Part shown: in pieces, positions 22,910 through 33,203 of the stretch | Layout of the letters: each line of letters starts with the position of its first letter | Position numbering within the stretch: the stretch's first letter is position 1 | NCBI GenBank assembly: GCA_026315105.1 | Contig: CM048747.1 | Span: 284,731,154 to 284,795,153, forward strand | Direction of reading: 5' to 3' | Source: Locusta migratoria | Taxonomy: Eukaryota; Arthropoda; Insecta; Orthoptera; Acrididae | DNA: 64,000 nucleotides | Position numbers and translations under genes: made by a program | Notes under the pieces: generated by a model | Databases searched by the model: none | Told to the model about the DNA's origin: nothing | What the model saw: the letters and a program-made list of their open reading frames with translations, nothing else

Positions 22910-24100
22910 TCTAACGTTTGCGGCTCCACATTATTGTCGCAATGTTTTATTTCTATTTCGAATCTGTCACACGTAGTACATGTATGCTTCTTAAGTCGTT
23001 TCCTACCTAGTTTGAATAGTGTGATTTATGTTTTGGAAATTTCAGAATGTGTTCAAATATTTCTTGTACACGGGCATCATCTGCTTTATTTTTTCCGCCA
23101 CCTATTCCACGACAATCACGAATTCCTCCAGGACGTTTCATATTTTTCAAAACGTTATTCACTTTACAACCTGATATTCTCAACGCCTGTAGAAAGAAAG
23201 TTTTACATATAACCACTCCAAACAGTTTGTATAACCTACTAAACTTTCGTTTGTTTTGTGTTCACTCTTTTCCGTTTTGTTTCAAACTCAGAAACCATAG
23301 AGCAAATCAGTGCACGATGGGCATCATGCGATTCACCACTATAAAATTTGTCAAATTCTTTCTTAGCATTCTCCTCTCCTACTTTTTCCAAACATTTGCA
23401 GGGGGCAGAGGTAATGCCGGAACTCTTTAGGTTCTTTGAAGACGTTTCTTTGAGTAAAGTAGCCTTGTTTTGAATACAATATTTTTGCCTAGTGTCACTG
23501 TCTTGATTTCCGTACTTAGGTTTTCTGCCTCTTTTTTGCATGCCTTTCAATAGATGATCTCTATCTGATTCAGGAATGTTAATTTGTACATCGTCAGTAC
23601 ACACATTCGTCTGTGAGATCTCTTCACTTACATTTATTGGCCTCACGTTATTGCCTAAGGGGCTACTTCCAGGTCTGCAGTTCTCGCCTTCATTACAATT
23701 TACATACCCATCACCCACCCTTACCCACTACTGCATTTGATGTTACATCATTGTTACGGTTATTTGCATTCAGTGAAGAATCCCTGGTTGGAATGTCCGT
23801 GCTGGAAGATGAATATTCACCCTAAAAAGAGAAGAAGAACGGAAGGCGTAAAGTTTACGACTTTGTGTTTAGGTCCTTATGAAGTAGTTTTGAAGGTAGC
23901 CTCGAAAGGTAACTTACAATTTCCTACCTTTCAAGCTATCCATCCGACATAATTGTTGCACTTTCGGTAATACGTTGTGTACTTGATTTGAAAGCGTCAA
24001 TTCACGCATCTGTTAACCATAAACTTCACGACATTACAACACAAATCCAAGTTAATCTATGAAAAGCCAAACTGCTGCTTCACTTTATAGATGTTAAAAA

Positions 24101-24161
24101 ACTGTTTATTATCGCAATAGGCCTATTTCGGCTCTGTGGCCATCATCAGGCTATCTGCGGA
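24101..24161 (-). ncRNA. Candidate hammerhead ribozyme of the Penelope-like element
   Basis: The minus strand reads AGATAGC, CTGATGA, then a GGC...GCC stem (TGGCCACAGAGCC), GAAA, the palindrome ATAGGCCTAT, then T and GCGATAA. The conserved boxes CUGAUGA and GAAA are exact. Stem I pairs at C-G, G-C, U-A and A-U with one A-G mismatch. Stem III is self-complementary, as expected if two copies pair as a dimer. Penelope-like elements are known to carry hammerhead motifs with minimal stem III. Activity is inferred, not shown. Confidence 0.6.
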
Positions 24162-24488
24162 CAAATATTTATGATTACAATGAGTGAAATAAGGATACTT
24201 ACAATTTTAATACATTTTCCGTGACATATTATTTCAGACTCACTTCCATATAGCATCGTGGAGGTATAATTGATTATAATGACTGCAATGATTGCAGTAT
24301 ACATGTTCTTCAGATGGTATATATATTACGTAAATCAGGTCTTAATTCTTAACAGCTAAACTGTCAGTTTGATGTATCCTCCAGCGATGCTCTATGGTTA
24401 CAGTTTGTTTATGACTGCATATAGTGTGATCTTTGATAGTGTGGTGTGATCTTTATTATTTTATGGTATTATGATGTATATCTTTGTT

Positions 24489-25847
24489 TTAGCTCGACTC
24501 GAAAATTTTAATAAAGTTGTCTAGATAATGTTTGTGTTGTAGTTCGGTTTGTTCATTTAAAATTTCGTCAGGGCTTTCTTTCAAATGTGTATAAATTTCT
24601 AGCTCTTCTAGGATGTTCATATGATAACCTTTTGGTGTGATATGTAATATTTCCATTGCGTCTGTAATTCGATCGGTTTCGTGATTTTCTGTTTTCAAAT
24701 GATTAAAGAAAGCTGAAATATTTTTTTCGGAATTTCTTGTATGTTCTTTGTATCGAATTTCGAAAGTTCTGCCAGTTTGTCCTATATAAAATTTCTGACA
24801 ATCCTTACAGTTAATTTTATATATGCCTGGTAATTGGTATACTGGTATTTTTGTCTTAGTGGAATGGATTAAGGTTTTTATGTTATGTGTAGTTCTGTAG
24901 GCAAATCTGACTGTAGTATTTTTTAGTAATGCGTTCAGCTCATCAGACGTTCGTCCTATATAAATGTGTGGTACGCATTTAATTTTTTGTTTTAAGGGCG
25001 TATCTTTCAATAGCTTTATGTCATTTAGAATTTTATTGGGTTTGTGTTTCGTGTGTTTGTCGTATAGTTTCTTTACTATACTTGGATTAAAATCATTTTT
25101 GTGGGCTATATAGGTTAGTATTGAAAGCTCTTTATTTATAACTGTTTCTTCTAATGGTAGGTTTATTAGTCTATTGATCATAGTGTTAAAATATGCATGT
25201 TTTTGTGCTTTGGGATGGCAAGAATTTGAGTTGATAATATTATCTGAAGTTGTTGGTTTTCTATATATGTCAAATTTATGTACATTGTTCTTATTCCTAA
25301 TTGTTAGGTCCAAGAAATTTATGGTTTTATCGTTTTCTGGCTCCATGGTAAATTTGATTTTAGTATGTAGGTTGTTCATTATTGTATATAGTTGTTGTAT
25401 ATCAGTTTGTGATCCATCTATTAATAGGAGGGTATCGTCTACATAGCGGTAATAGTATATTATTTTATTTATTATTGGGTGATTAGAGTTGAAGAATTTT
25501 TCTTCCAATGTATTTAAAAAGATATCAGCTATGGTTCCTGCTATGCTACATCCCATTGCAACTCCATCTTTTTGGGTATATATATCATTGTTAAATTCAA
25601 AGTAATTTTGTTTTAATACCAATTGTAGTAAATCAATAATTTCATAAATTCCTGTGATTGGTATTTTCCTATACTTTAGTAAGTTTTCTTCAATGATGGT
25701 TATTGTTTCCTGGATTGGTATGTTGGTATAGAGATTGGTAATGTCAAATGACACAAATTTAGCGTTTTGTGGGATTTTTATATCTTTTATTTTATTGGCT
25801 AGTGTTCTTGAATTTTTTATTGTGTATTGTTTGTTGTATGTGAAAAT
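24489..25847 (-). CDS. Penelope-like reverse transcriptase with GIY-YIG endonuclease
   Basis: The open frame runs without a stop to 25997, but the first ~50 residues come from the inverted duplication and flank, so the real element sequence starts near 25847. In the 502-residue translation, RT motifs are FVSFDITNLYTNIP (81-94, motif A Asp), GVAMGCSIAGTIADIFL (145-161) and YYRYVDDTLLL (182-192, catalytic YVDD). The C-terminus has a GIY-YIG nuclease: LPGIYKINCKDCQKFYIGQT (389-408), then GRTFEIRYKEH. RT joined to C-terminal GIY-YIG is diagnostic of Penelope-like elements. This is the longest intact frame in the window. It lacks the normal N-terminus, so it is probably inactive though recent. Confidence 0.93.
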   Translation of the reverse strand: MFTYNKQYTIKNSRTLANKIKDIKIPQNAKFVSFDITNLYTNIPIQETITIIEENLLKYRKIPITGIYEIIDLLQLVLKQNYFEFNNDIYTQKDGVAMGCSIAGTIADIFLNTLEEKFFNSNHPIINKIIYYYRYVDDTLLLIDGSQTDIQQLYTIMNNLHTKIKFTMEPENDKTINFLDLTIRNKNNVHKFDIYRKPTTSDNIINSNSCHPKAQKHAYFNTMINRLINLPLEETVINKELSILTYIAHKNDFNPSIVKKLYDKHTKHKPNKILNDIKLLKDTPLKQKIKCVPHIYIGRTSDELNALLKNTTVRFAYRTTHNIKTLIHSTKTKIPVYQLPGIYKINCKDCQKFYIGQTGRTFEIRYKEHTRNSEKNISAFFNHLKTENHETDRITDAMEILHITPKGYHMNILEELEIYTHLKESPDEILNEQTELQHKHYLDNFIKIFESS

Positions 25848-25890
25848 AATAACCATCATTGAAGAAAACTTACTAAAGTATAGGAAAATA

Positions 25891-26833
25891 GTATTACGTC
25901 CATAAACACTACACAGTTCACAGAGCAAGGTTTTGCTAGATGGGTGCACACAGTCGATGTTGTGAACTAGCGCTGCACAAGTTCCGTTTAGCATCACTGA
26001 AGATAGGCAGGAGGCGCTTGGTCTACTGTTGCAGAACTACAGTTTGGTTTCTCGCATATGGACTTGTGATGCAAAATTGAAAATCAACGATAGGCATAAT
26101 GGCACTTAGTATCTTTTAATATATCATGGCAACCGTTGCTACGACGAGAACGGTGAGTTTTATCCACATAGATTATGATGTTTCTCAATAGAATTTGCTG
26201 AAATCAGAAGACATCGATAAATGGCACTTGGTCTAGTGATGCATAAAACCGTCCATATGTAGCTCAGAAGGAAGAGTGCAGGGGTGTGTTGCCCATACGA
26301 AAATAAATTACCCTAGTAGTGGAATTAGCCTTATTGAATTATGTTAAGATGCTCGCCATTTAAGTGTCTAGTTAATTTTTCTTGCTAGGATTCGATTAGG
26401 TATTAAAATTTGAAATGACATTATCGTCTTGACTGTTGGTATTGTTTATTTATGAAACTAACAATTGAAATTTTAGCATTTATGTTATTTTTAAGTGAAG
26501 TAAAAAGGTATAACATTTGACATATAGTGAAGAACTAAATTATTGCTGTAGTCCACGAGAAAATAGTTAAACGACCAAAACTGCAACAGTGAATATTATG
26601 AATTAATATTTCTAGCAAAGTCTTTTGATTAAGTTAAATTTTCTGTGGCGTCGCCAGCCTAATGCGCACCATCAGACAGCAGCACCGCCGTCGATCTCAT
26701 ATTTTCTTGGAAAAAAAACATGAGCTAGATATCAACCACAGATATGAGATATTACGTGGATTTTTGGCTACTGAGCATTTATGGCCTTCTCAACGAACAG
26801 CTATTAAACACGTGTGCGCTCTATTTGTTTGTC
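25891..26833. other. No recognisable gene
   Basis: Flank of the Penelope-like element. It is AT-rich with one GC-richer patch near 25900-26060. No splice-flanked exon or repeat was recognised. Confidence 0.35.
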
Positions 26834-27015
26834 AAAAATGTTCAAATATTTGTAAAACTACTTAGGTTATCAGTGTCTAGGCTTACAAACGACTTACACT
26901 AACTTAAGGATAACGCGCACACTCCTGCACGCGGAAGGTCTCGAACCTCCGACGGGGAGCAACCGCACGCTCCGCAGCTAGGCGCCTCAGGGCGTTGGCC
27001 ACTCCACCGCGACCG
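26834..27015 (-). mobile_element. SINE (family 1), diverged
   Basis: Minus-strand copy with the AAAATGTTCAAATATTTG end, a decayed body and a tRNA-like head (plus strand GGTCTCGAACCTCCGACGGG ... CCACTCCACCGCG). It is similar in type to the copies at 2276 and 49465 and more diverged than the GGCCGCGGTGG group. No target duplication seen. Confidence 0.75.
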
Positions 27016-27539
27016 TAGACTTTCACTCGGCCCGCTTCACTATTATCACTTAATGGCCGAACGGGAAATACTGTGCTATAAAGTGCCTACAGTAAATCCC
27101 CCAGAATGTGAAATTTGAAGAGCTACGTAAGTGGATGAGGGAATAACATTATGAAATAAAACCCATGCAGGTTAAATCTAACAAGTGCATTGTTACATTT
27201 ATCTCAACGGAATTTTATTTACTTTTGCATGCATTTGACGATGAGTATCACTGTTTTCGACCAATTTATACTTGACGTTTTAAGAATTAAATGCTCCTCT
27301 GGAAGGTCTTGAAGTGTAGATTCTTTTTCTTTCCCATAACGCAACTGATCGTGGCATATATTCCTCTACTAGCGACCTGCCCCGGCTTCGCATGGGTGGA
27401 GTTTACATTCTGCATCCATAAAAATCGATGTCTGTGTACGTATTATACTGGTTGCTATGTTTTATATAGTTTGATTAAACAAAATGAATACCACGCTTTA
27501 CAATCCTCAGTTTAAATTATATGAGCAAATTGACGCCTG
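27016..27539. other. No recognisable gene
   Basis: No element was identified. The 75-residue ORF at 27291-27515 has no recognised motif. Confidence 0.35.
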
Positions 27540-27660
27540 ATCTGGCCACAGCTACCGTCCACCAACAATGTGCCAAAGGCCTGAAGATGGTTCTATAGAA
27601 CCGAAACCGGTTGCCAGCAATAAACGCAACAAATTGCGATCTAGACTGTCTTATTTTAAT
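27540..27660 (+). repeat. Penelope-like 3' end with hammerhead-like motif
   Basis: GCCTGAAGATGGTTCTATAG, then AACC, GAAACCGGTTGCC and an AGCAATAAACGC tail. The hairpin GGTTC-TATA-GAACC is perfect, GAAA is intact and the following ACCGGT is self-complementary, but the first box reads CTGAAGA rather than CTGATGA. This matches the layout of the Penelope-like motif at 24101-24161. No RT is attached. Confidence 0.5.
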
Positions 27661-27934
27661 TATTAAAATTTTTAAGATCGCAATTCCAAAAAAATGCTTT
27701 CAAAAATTACTAAAAGTTTATGTCTGGCATTTGAAACGACAGTAACACCCCCAGCGGAGAAAGAGTCAACCGTAGCGGCACTATCAATGTTCATTCTAAC
27801 ACGAGTTATCACGGAAACGACCGTACTGCTCGAAGTCACACCACTACAGTTACGGAAGAATGACATGATACACATGGTTGACACTTTCTACGCTAAGAGG
27901 TCTACTGTCGTTCCAAGTGCCAGACGTAAACTTT

Positions 27935-28625
27935 TACATGTTGTTATTGTGGTCTTAAGTCCGAAGATTGGTTTGTTGTAGCTTTCTACTCTACTCTTCC
28001 CTTCGCAAGACTCTTCATCCCCTAAAAAGAACGGCAACTCACACGCACTTGAATCTGCTTACAGTATTCGTCTCTCGGTCTCCCTCTGCGATTATTACGG
28101 CACACGCCTCCTTTGTGTCAAACAAATCGATCCCTTCTCTTAGTCAAAATATACCGCAAACGTTTGTTCTCCCCAATTCTGTTCAGCACCTCCTCATTTG
28201 ATACACTATCTACCCATATAATCTTAAGCTTTCGTCTGTGGCAACACATTTCAAAAACTTCTATCTCCTTCTATATCGCCCAAGTTTCATTTCCGTACAA
28301 TGCCACATACCAGACAATTGCTTTCAGAAAGGACTGTCTAAAATTTCTATTAATTTTAATGTCAATAAATTTTGCTTATTCAGAAAGGCTATTCTTCTCA
28401 TAGCCATTCTGAATTTTTTATCTACTTTATTACGGCCATCAGAATTTATTTTTCAACCTAAATAGCAAAACTAATCTACTTTCTTTTGTCTCGTTACCTA
28501 ATATAATTCCTTTAGCATCACCTAATCTTCTTACACTAAATTCCATTAACCTTTCTTTGCTCTTGTTAATGTTCATGTTTTGCCTTGTGTAAAACTGAAA
28601 GTGTTGGTAAAATCGGGTCCCCAAA
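27935..28625 (-). pseudogene. RTE-type LINE copy 3, 3' fragment
   Basis: The minus strand corresponds to the C-terminal part and 3' end of the RTE family (28624-28439: INKSKERLMEFSVRRLGDAK; nucleotide match to 36000-36680 of copy 4 in inverse orientation). The 3' end is marked by GACTTAAGACCACAATAACA on the minus strand. The frame is broken by many indels. Confidence 0.78.
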
Positions 28626-28666
28626 TTTCACTAGTTTATTTGCTTCGTTTCTACGCCAGATGCAAG

Positions 28667-29012
28667 CACAGGCGGACCCAAGGGCGTGGGGTAAAAATGG
28701 GTGGCCGGGATACTAGAGTCTTTCTACTGAGCCAGAGTTTAGCTGACAATGAGAATTTTATCACCGCCCCCCCCCCCCCCCGCCGGTCGCAGTGGCCGAG
28801 GTGACTGACACGGTCAGCACGGCCACTACGGTCGGGGGTTCGAATCCCCCCTCGGGAATGGATATTTGTGCCGTCCTAGTTCGTAAGTAGTTCATAAGTA
28901 GTTTGTAAGTTTAGGGACTGATGACCCCGTAGTTAAGTCCCATAAACTTAACAAACATTTGAACCGCCCCCCCCCCTCCATCCCCCAGGAGGCCGTCCTG
29001 GATCCGCCCCTG
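28667..29012. mobile_element. hAT-like MITE carrying a nested SINE
   Basis: Ends are imperfect inverted repeats: CACAGGCGGACCCAAGG at the left, and CAGGGGCGGATCCAGG as the complement of the right end. They are flanked by an exact 8-base duplication GATGCAAG at 28659-28666 and 29013-29020. An 8-base duplication and CAGGGGCGGA-type ends are typical of hAT elements. Removing the SINE leaves about 160 bases without coding capacity. Confidence 0.8.
28782..28964 (+). mobile_element. SINE (family 1) nested in the hAT-like MITE
   Basis: Full head (GCCGGTCGCAGTGGCCGAGG) and body to ACAAACATTTGAACC. It sits in a C-run of the host MITE (C14 before, C10 after), so the target duplication cannot be told from the run. 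Confidence 0.88.
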
Positions 29013-29121
29013 GATGCAAGGTAAGATATTACGGTCTACCACTTTTGTTGACATGTTAGTTCTTCGTTTTCCTTGCAGTTGGCGTTTCTTATTATGCATA
29101 AAAGACCTATCGAAATTCAAC

Positions 29122-29320
29122 AAAATGTTCAAATGTTTGTAGAGCTTATGGGACTTGACTACGGGGCCATCAGTACCTAAACTTACAAACTACTTATGAA
29201 CTAGCTAAGACTACAGACGGCACAAATATCCATGCCCGAGGGGGGATTCGAACCCCCGACCGTAGTGGCCGTGCAGACCGCGACTGAAGCGCCTCAGTCC
29301 CCTCGGCCACCGCGGCCGGC
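29122..29320 (-). mobile_element. SINE (family 1), full length, minus strand
   Basis: Intact copy from AAAATGTTCAAATGTTTG to the head CCACCGCGGCCGGC (plus-strand view). The target duplication CGAAATTCAAC is seen at 29111-29121 and 29320-29330. A second SINE in the opposite orientation starts 25 bases further on. Confidence 0.9.
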
Positions 29321-29345
29321 GAAATTCAACACACACTCCATTATG

Positions 29346-29536
29346 GTGGCCAAGGGCATTGAGGCGCTATGCTCCGATGCAGGAGGCCGCTCCCCGTCGG
29401 GGGTTCGAATCCCCCCTCGCGCTTTGATGTTTGTATCGTCTTTATTATAAGGTAGTTCATAAGTAGTTTGTAAGTTTATTAACTGATGACCCAGCAGTTA
29501 AGTGCGGTAAGCTTAACAAACATTTGAACATTTTGA
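29346..29536 (+). mobile_element. SINE (family 1), plus strand, adjacent to the previous copy
   Basis: Head (GTGGCCAAGGGCATTGAGG, B box GGGGGTTCGAATCCCCCC) and body to ACATTTGAACATTTTGA. A perfect 13-base duplication ACACTCCATTATG flanks it at 29333-29345 and 29537-29549. Confidence 0.9.
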
Positions 29537-29911
29537 ACACTCCATTATGATTTCATTTACTGGTGTCGGTTTGTTTAGAACGACTCCTGAAATATTGCTT
29601 CCACATTATTTGTAATTATCCGTCATCTTAAGGAACATTCCAGACTCCGACGTTTTATATCTGTTAAAGGAGATTGGACTTGGTATCGTCATTTTCTTCC
29701 ACAGTTTCTCATACAAGGTATCTGTTCACACTTTTCGCAATGGACGCACTTTTAGATCGCTCTTTTCGCAAACACGTTGACTCTGGGTACATCATGACCC
29801 AGGTTTTCTGTGTTGGCATCAGTTGAAACGAAATCTGTCTGACCTTTTGATCTGAAATTTTCCGAGATTACACTACTCTCAGAGTCATGTTAATTTTGAT
29901 GCCGTGGAATT

Positions 29912-30062
29912 CAAGTCGCCGTAGGGGGTTAGAGTCCTCCCTCGGGCATGGGTGTTTGTGTTGTCCTTATCATAAGTTAGTGTAAGAAGTTTGTAAGCCT
30001 TGGGACTAATGACCAACGTAGTTAAGTCCCTTAGATTCACAAGCATTTGAACATTTTTTTTA
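29912..30062 (+). mobile_element. SINE (family 1), 5'-truncated
   Basis: Begins within the head (GTCGCCGTAGGGGGTTAGAG), then CCTCCCTCGGGCATGG, the body GGGACTAATGACCAACG, and a T-rich tail after CATTTGAACA. No clear duplication. Confidence 0.78.
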
Positions 30063-30111
30063 AATTATAGAACTTTCGACCAAGTATAATAAGGATCTAT
30101 TTTATTTCATT

Positions 30112-30149
<38 letters not shown>

Positions 30150-30546
30150 AGAATCGTATAAATATTTTTAAAGCTTATATAGATATTCTCATAAGAATTG
30201 CTATCTACAACACTTATTTTCAGGTAAATATTGAACTTGGCACCACCGGTCTACCTAATGGGTCCACGAAAGCCTTATGATCGGGTGACAGTATTAACCG
30301 TAAAAGTCAAAACACGGAATTCCATACGTTACAACAAACTTAAACTAATCACGTATCAAGCCAAACAATAACTCTCTGCTGCACAACGCACAGTAAATCG
30401 TAGAAAGACCGAATTGCTTTTACTATAAAAACTATTACACCAGCTGTGGCCGAATGTATTGCCATTAAATACCACCAAGGCGTGAAAGGATCTGCGAGAA
30501 TAAATTAATAACTTATATTACCCGTAGGAAAGGCAAAGGGAATAAA
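30063..30546. repeat. Poly-T run and unclassified sequence
   Basis: A 34-base T run lies at 30114-30147. The rest shows no gene. Confidence 0.5.
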
Positions 30547-31606
30547 TCTATATCTATAAATGTGAATGTCTGTTCGGCGTACGTTTATCACGTCTGAACC
30601 ACAAGACATAAAGAGCTAAAAATTTGTACAGTTACTTATGTCTACCCGGGAATGGCTTTAGGTACGGTTTTATGGCGATCGGATTATATATATATGTCTG
30701 TTCGGTGTACGCTTATCATGTCCGAACGACAAGACGCGGAGACTTAAAATATTTGTACAGTTACTAATTTATACCTGAGGAAGGTTTTAGGCACGGTTTT
30801 ATAGCGATCTGAAAGATATTTAGTAATTTGATGAATATAACGCGAAATGCGGAACAATTATTACTCTTTGAAAATGGATTTATTGGTTGCATTGTTGCCT
30901 GAGGGTTGCTAATGATAGAAGGGTGGAGTATATTGGGATAGAAAGTTATCGGTGTCTATAAAATTCTACGCGTGTGTGTGTTAATATTTCGCTCTGAAGC
31001 GAAAACTACTGAATGCAGACGAATGGTATTTGCGTGTAATTGTTGTCCGACGTCTCCCGTTGTACACCATAGCAGATCCATGCCGATAGCTATAAGGGGG
31101 TGGAAGATATGGTGGTTGAAAGTCGTCAAATTATTAAAAAAAATTCGGACTGAAGACCAGCGATGACGTTTGCGACTCTATAGCAAGGAGGTTACATACA
31201 GCGAAACGTGATGCCACAGACCATATCTTTGGTCTATGCGTGCTAAAATGTCTTCAGCTCTTTCTCTGTAAGGATAAGCATGCGAATAAGGAAATATAAG
31301 AATAAATAAATAAAGCAGTAAAAAAATTTCTTTTAATACAAATAACGTAGTTTACCAGAATGCCCTAAAATGAAATTAAAATGAATTTGGACATTACTCT
31401 CACCATACGTGTTGAGATATTGCAACACAGGCTATAAGAAATAAAGTATGTATTATTTACTTTAAATCAGCACTTCACATAATTTAATTTTTTTATTCGA
31501 ATGTTGATTAAAATTTTTTGTTTCTAAAGAAGGTAGGTATTTCATTTCATCCTTCAAAACCAGTCTCATAGCACACTATTGAAAGATAGCCGCGGGTTTA
31601 AGCTAG
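30547..31606 (+). mobile_element. Helitron, internally deleted copy
   Basis: It starts TCTATATCTATAAATG after an A and ends CCGCGGGTTTAAGCTAG before a T, which are the TC start, CTAG end and A/T insertion site of Helitrons. Near the 5' end two diverged copies of a ~133-base block (each with TGTCTGTTCGG...TTTATGGCGATC-type sequence) lie in tandem. Comparison with the inverse copy at 47757-49305 shows that the helicase end is missing here, with the deletion joining at a TACA shared by both edges (near 31340). Short ORFs such as 30972-31166 have no recognised function. Confidence 0.85.
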
Positions 31607-32040
31607 TCTGTCCTATAAAATTTGTCCCTTTCTTTCTTCGAGACGCTGATCTCACACCAACAATGCCTTAGATTTGATCGTTTTTATAATTTGTTATTCA
31701 GTTTTTTCTTTTCAATCTCCTAGCAGCATCCACCACCCTCCCCGTCAATTTTCATCCCCCTCCGGTTGCTCTCTTCTTTGGACGACATATTATACTTAGC
31801 TGATTTTTTTAAATACATAAACTCTGACCACTATTACTTAACACTCTTTTCGATTTCATATTTATACATTTATCGCTTGTAGTTTAAATTATTGTATATC
31901 CTATCTGATATTACCCGATAGTTCTTACAACCAGCGCCATGACTTTGCCGATTTTGAAATTACGCTCCCCTGCCAGAACAACGTTGGTTTATGCAGTGGA
32001 ACATGCATGTGATTAAGCCACGGTAAGTTAGTCTGCCACC
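31607..32040. other. No recognisable gene
   Basis: AT-rich sequence between the Helitron and the 5' region of RTE copy 4. Only short random ORFs. Confidence 0.35.
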
Positions 32041-32469
32041 CCCATGAAACACAGACATTGCCGAGGTGGGGTGGTTTGCGTGCCTCAACTATACTCGGGC
32101 CGCTGAAACATTGCACTTGACGTTTTTCGTTACGGCGAGTTAAGTTGGCTACACTGCTTTAGCGACGTTGCAACACTAGCCTTTATGCACACAGCAGACG
32201 AAACGTTTTTCAGTTGCCTCTAGTAAATGTAAGCTATTGAGCAATAAAAGTGCATATAATAATTCGTTCTTGAGCAGCAATTAATTAACGGCATATTAAT
32301 GAAGACCAAAGCACAACAATGCACACGCTTTCAATAACGGAGCAAAGCAATATAGAAAATAAGCATTGGATCACGGCAGATACGAAATAAACAATCGTGA
32401 TAGTAACTTCTCTCTCTACGTTTTACAATCTATGATTTTCACTCACCAATTTATGGCGACAATGGTACA

Positions 32470-33000
32470 ATTACATCCAGCTCCCCATCTTCACTGTCGT
32501 CGTCGCTGCCAAAATCGTCGTCATCACCAAGACAAATCATTAACTGTTCATGATCCCTTCCATTGTTTGCGCTGCCCGAATCAGTTTTTCAACGTGCTCG
32601 ACTCTTTTTTTTTTTTTTTTTTTTTTTTCTTCCACAGCATCCACATTGGCAACACCTTCATGCAACAGCTTTTCCATCTCTGTTATTGTAAAAGACTTAT
32701 TGTTCCTTAAGTAATTCTTCACGTCACTCCATACCAATTTTATAGGGTTAAAACGGCAGTGAAATGGGGGGCAGATTTATTTTATTGTGACTCTGCTCCT
32801 TTGCAATTTCGTCTACTGCATATGTGGGTGTAACAGGCTTATTTTGTTTCACGAGCGAATATAAAAGAAGTTTTGACATTGACATATCTGCAGAAATATT
32901 TCTTTCTTGTAACCACTGCACCATAACTTCTTTCCGATCGTTTGAAGCGAGAATGAACTTCCTGCTCAGAGCATAAGCTTCGAAGTTTTTATTCATACGA
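32470..33000 (-). pseudogene. DDE transposase C-terminal region, frameshifted
   Basis: Minus strand 33000-32770 reads SRKFILASNDRKEVMVQWLQ and VKQNKPVTPTYAVDEIAKEQ; after a +1 shift in a G6 run at 32766-32771 (plus strand) it continues HFTAV-like/FHCRFNPIKLVWSDVKNYLR and MEKLLHEGVANVDAVEE. The N-P-I-x-x-x-W segment is where DDE_3-type transposases carry the last acidic residue; here that position reads Lys (IKLVW), so it is mutated. A T23 run (32608-32630) has expanded inside the frame, adding a Lys stretch. An acidic tail (GDDDDDFGSDDDSEDGE) ends it. The N-terminal half is not readable. Confidence 0.7.
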
Positions 33001-33002
33001 AA

Positions 33003-33203
33003 AAATGTTTTCAAACGTTTGTTAAGCTTATGGGACTTAACTACGGGGTTATCAGTCCCTAAACTTACAAACTGCTTATGAACTAGCTTATCCTAAGGAC
33101 GACACAAATATCCATGCCCGAGGGAGGATTCGAACCCCCGACCGTAGTGGCCGTGAAGACCGTGACTGAAGCGCCTCAGTCCCGTCGGCCACCGCGGCCG
33201 GCT
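33003..33203 (-). mobile_element. SINE (family 1) inside the IS630-like transposon
   Basis: Full-length minus-strand copy with the head CCACCGCGGCCGGC at its right end. A perfect 12-base duplication ATTCATACGAAA lies at 32991-33002 and 33204-33215. It splits the transposase gene. Confidence 0.92.

Larger units (their letters stand above)
21020..23860 (-). pseudogene. Decayed DNA-transposon-like transposase gene
   Basis: The minus strand carries pieces of one protein in order: 23718-23239 (a basic QKRGRKPKYG motif, then CKCLEKVGEENAKKEFDKFY), 23216-23007 (VICKTFFLQALRISGCKVNN, MKRPGGIRDCRGIGGGKNKA), 22180-21960 (KSRKAQDMWKKDMFVAKS, TNVVHYKRHLCVYNL), 21890-21700 (ANEFILWSDSCGGQKRNIKM, GPAFCPMTVI) and 21360-21170 (NQEAAAEIYIQKREPLIPLW). 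WSDSCGGQ-type proteins of this size are common, uncharacterised and repeated in insect genomes; I take them for DDE-type transposases, with the Asp of WSDS a candidate catalytic residue. Several frameshifts, a LINE (22133-22909) and a SINE (21361-21571) break it. No terminal repeats were found. Confidence 0.6.
24085..25890 (-). mobile_element. Penelope-like retroelement
   Basis: A minus-strand element encodes an RT plus GIY-YIG protein at 25997-24489. Its 3' region (24489-24085) has a hammerhead-like motif at 24101-24161. At the 5' side a perfect 43-base inverted repeat (25662-25704 and 25848-25890) shows that the copy is truncated and ends in a short inverted duplication of its own sequence. 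The 3' limit near 24085 is approximate. Confidence 0.85.

Noticed and set aside
32366..32710. 114-residue plus-strand ORF
   Set aside because: It is the antisense shadow of the frameshifted transposase on the minus strand and reads a T23 run as Phe.
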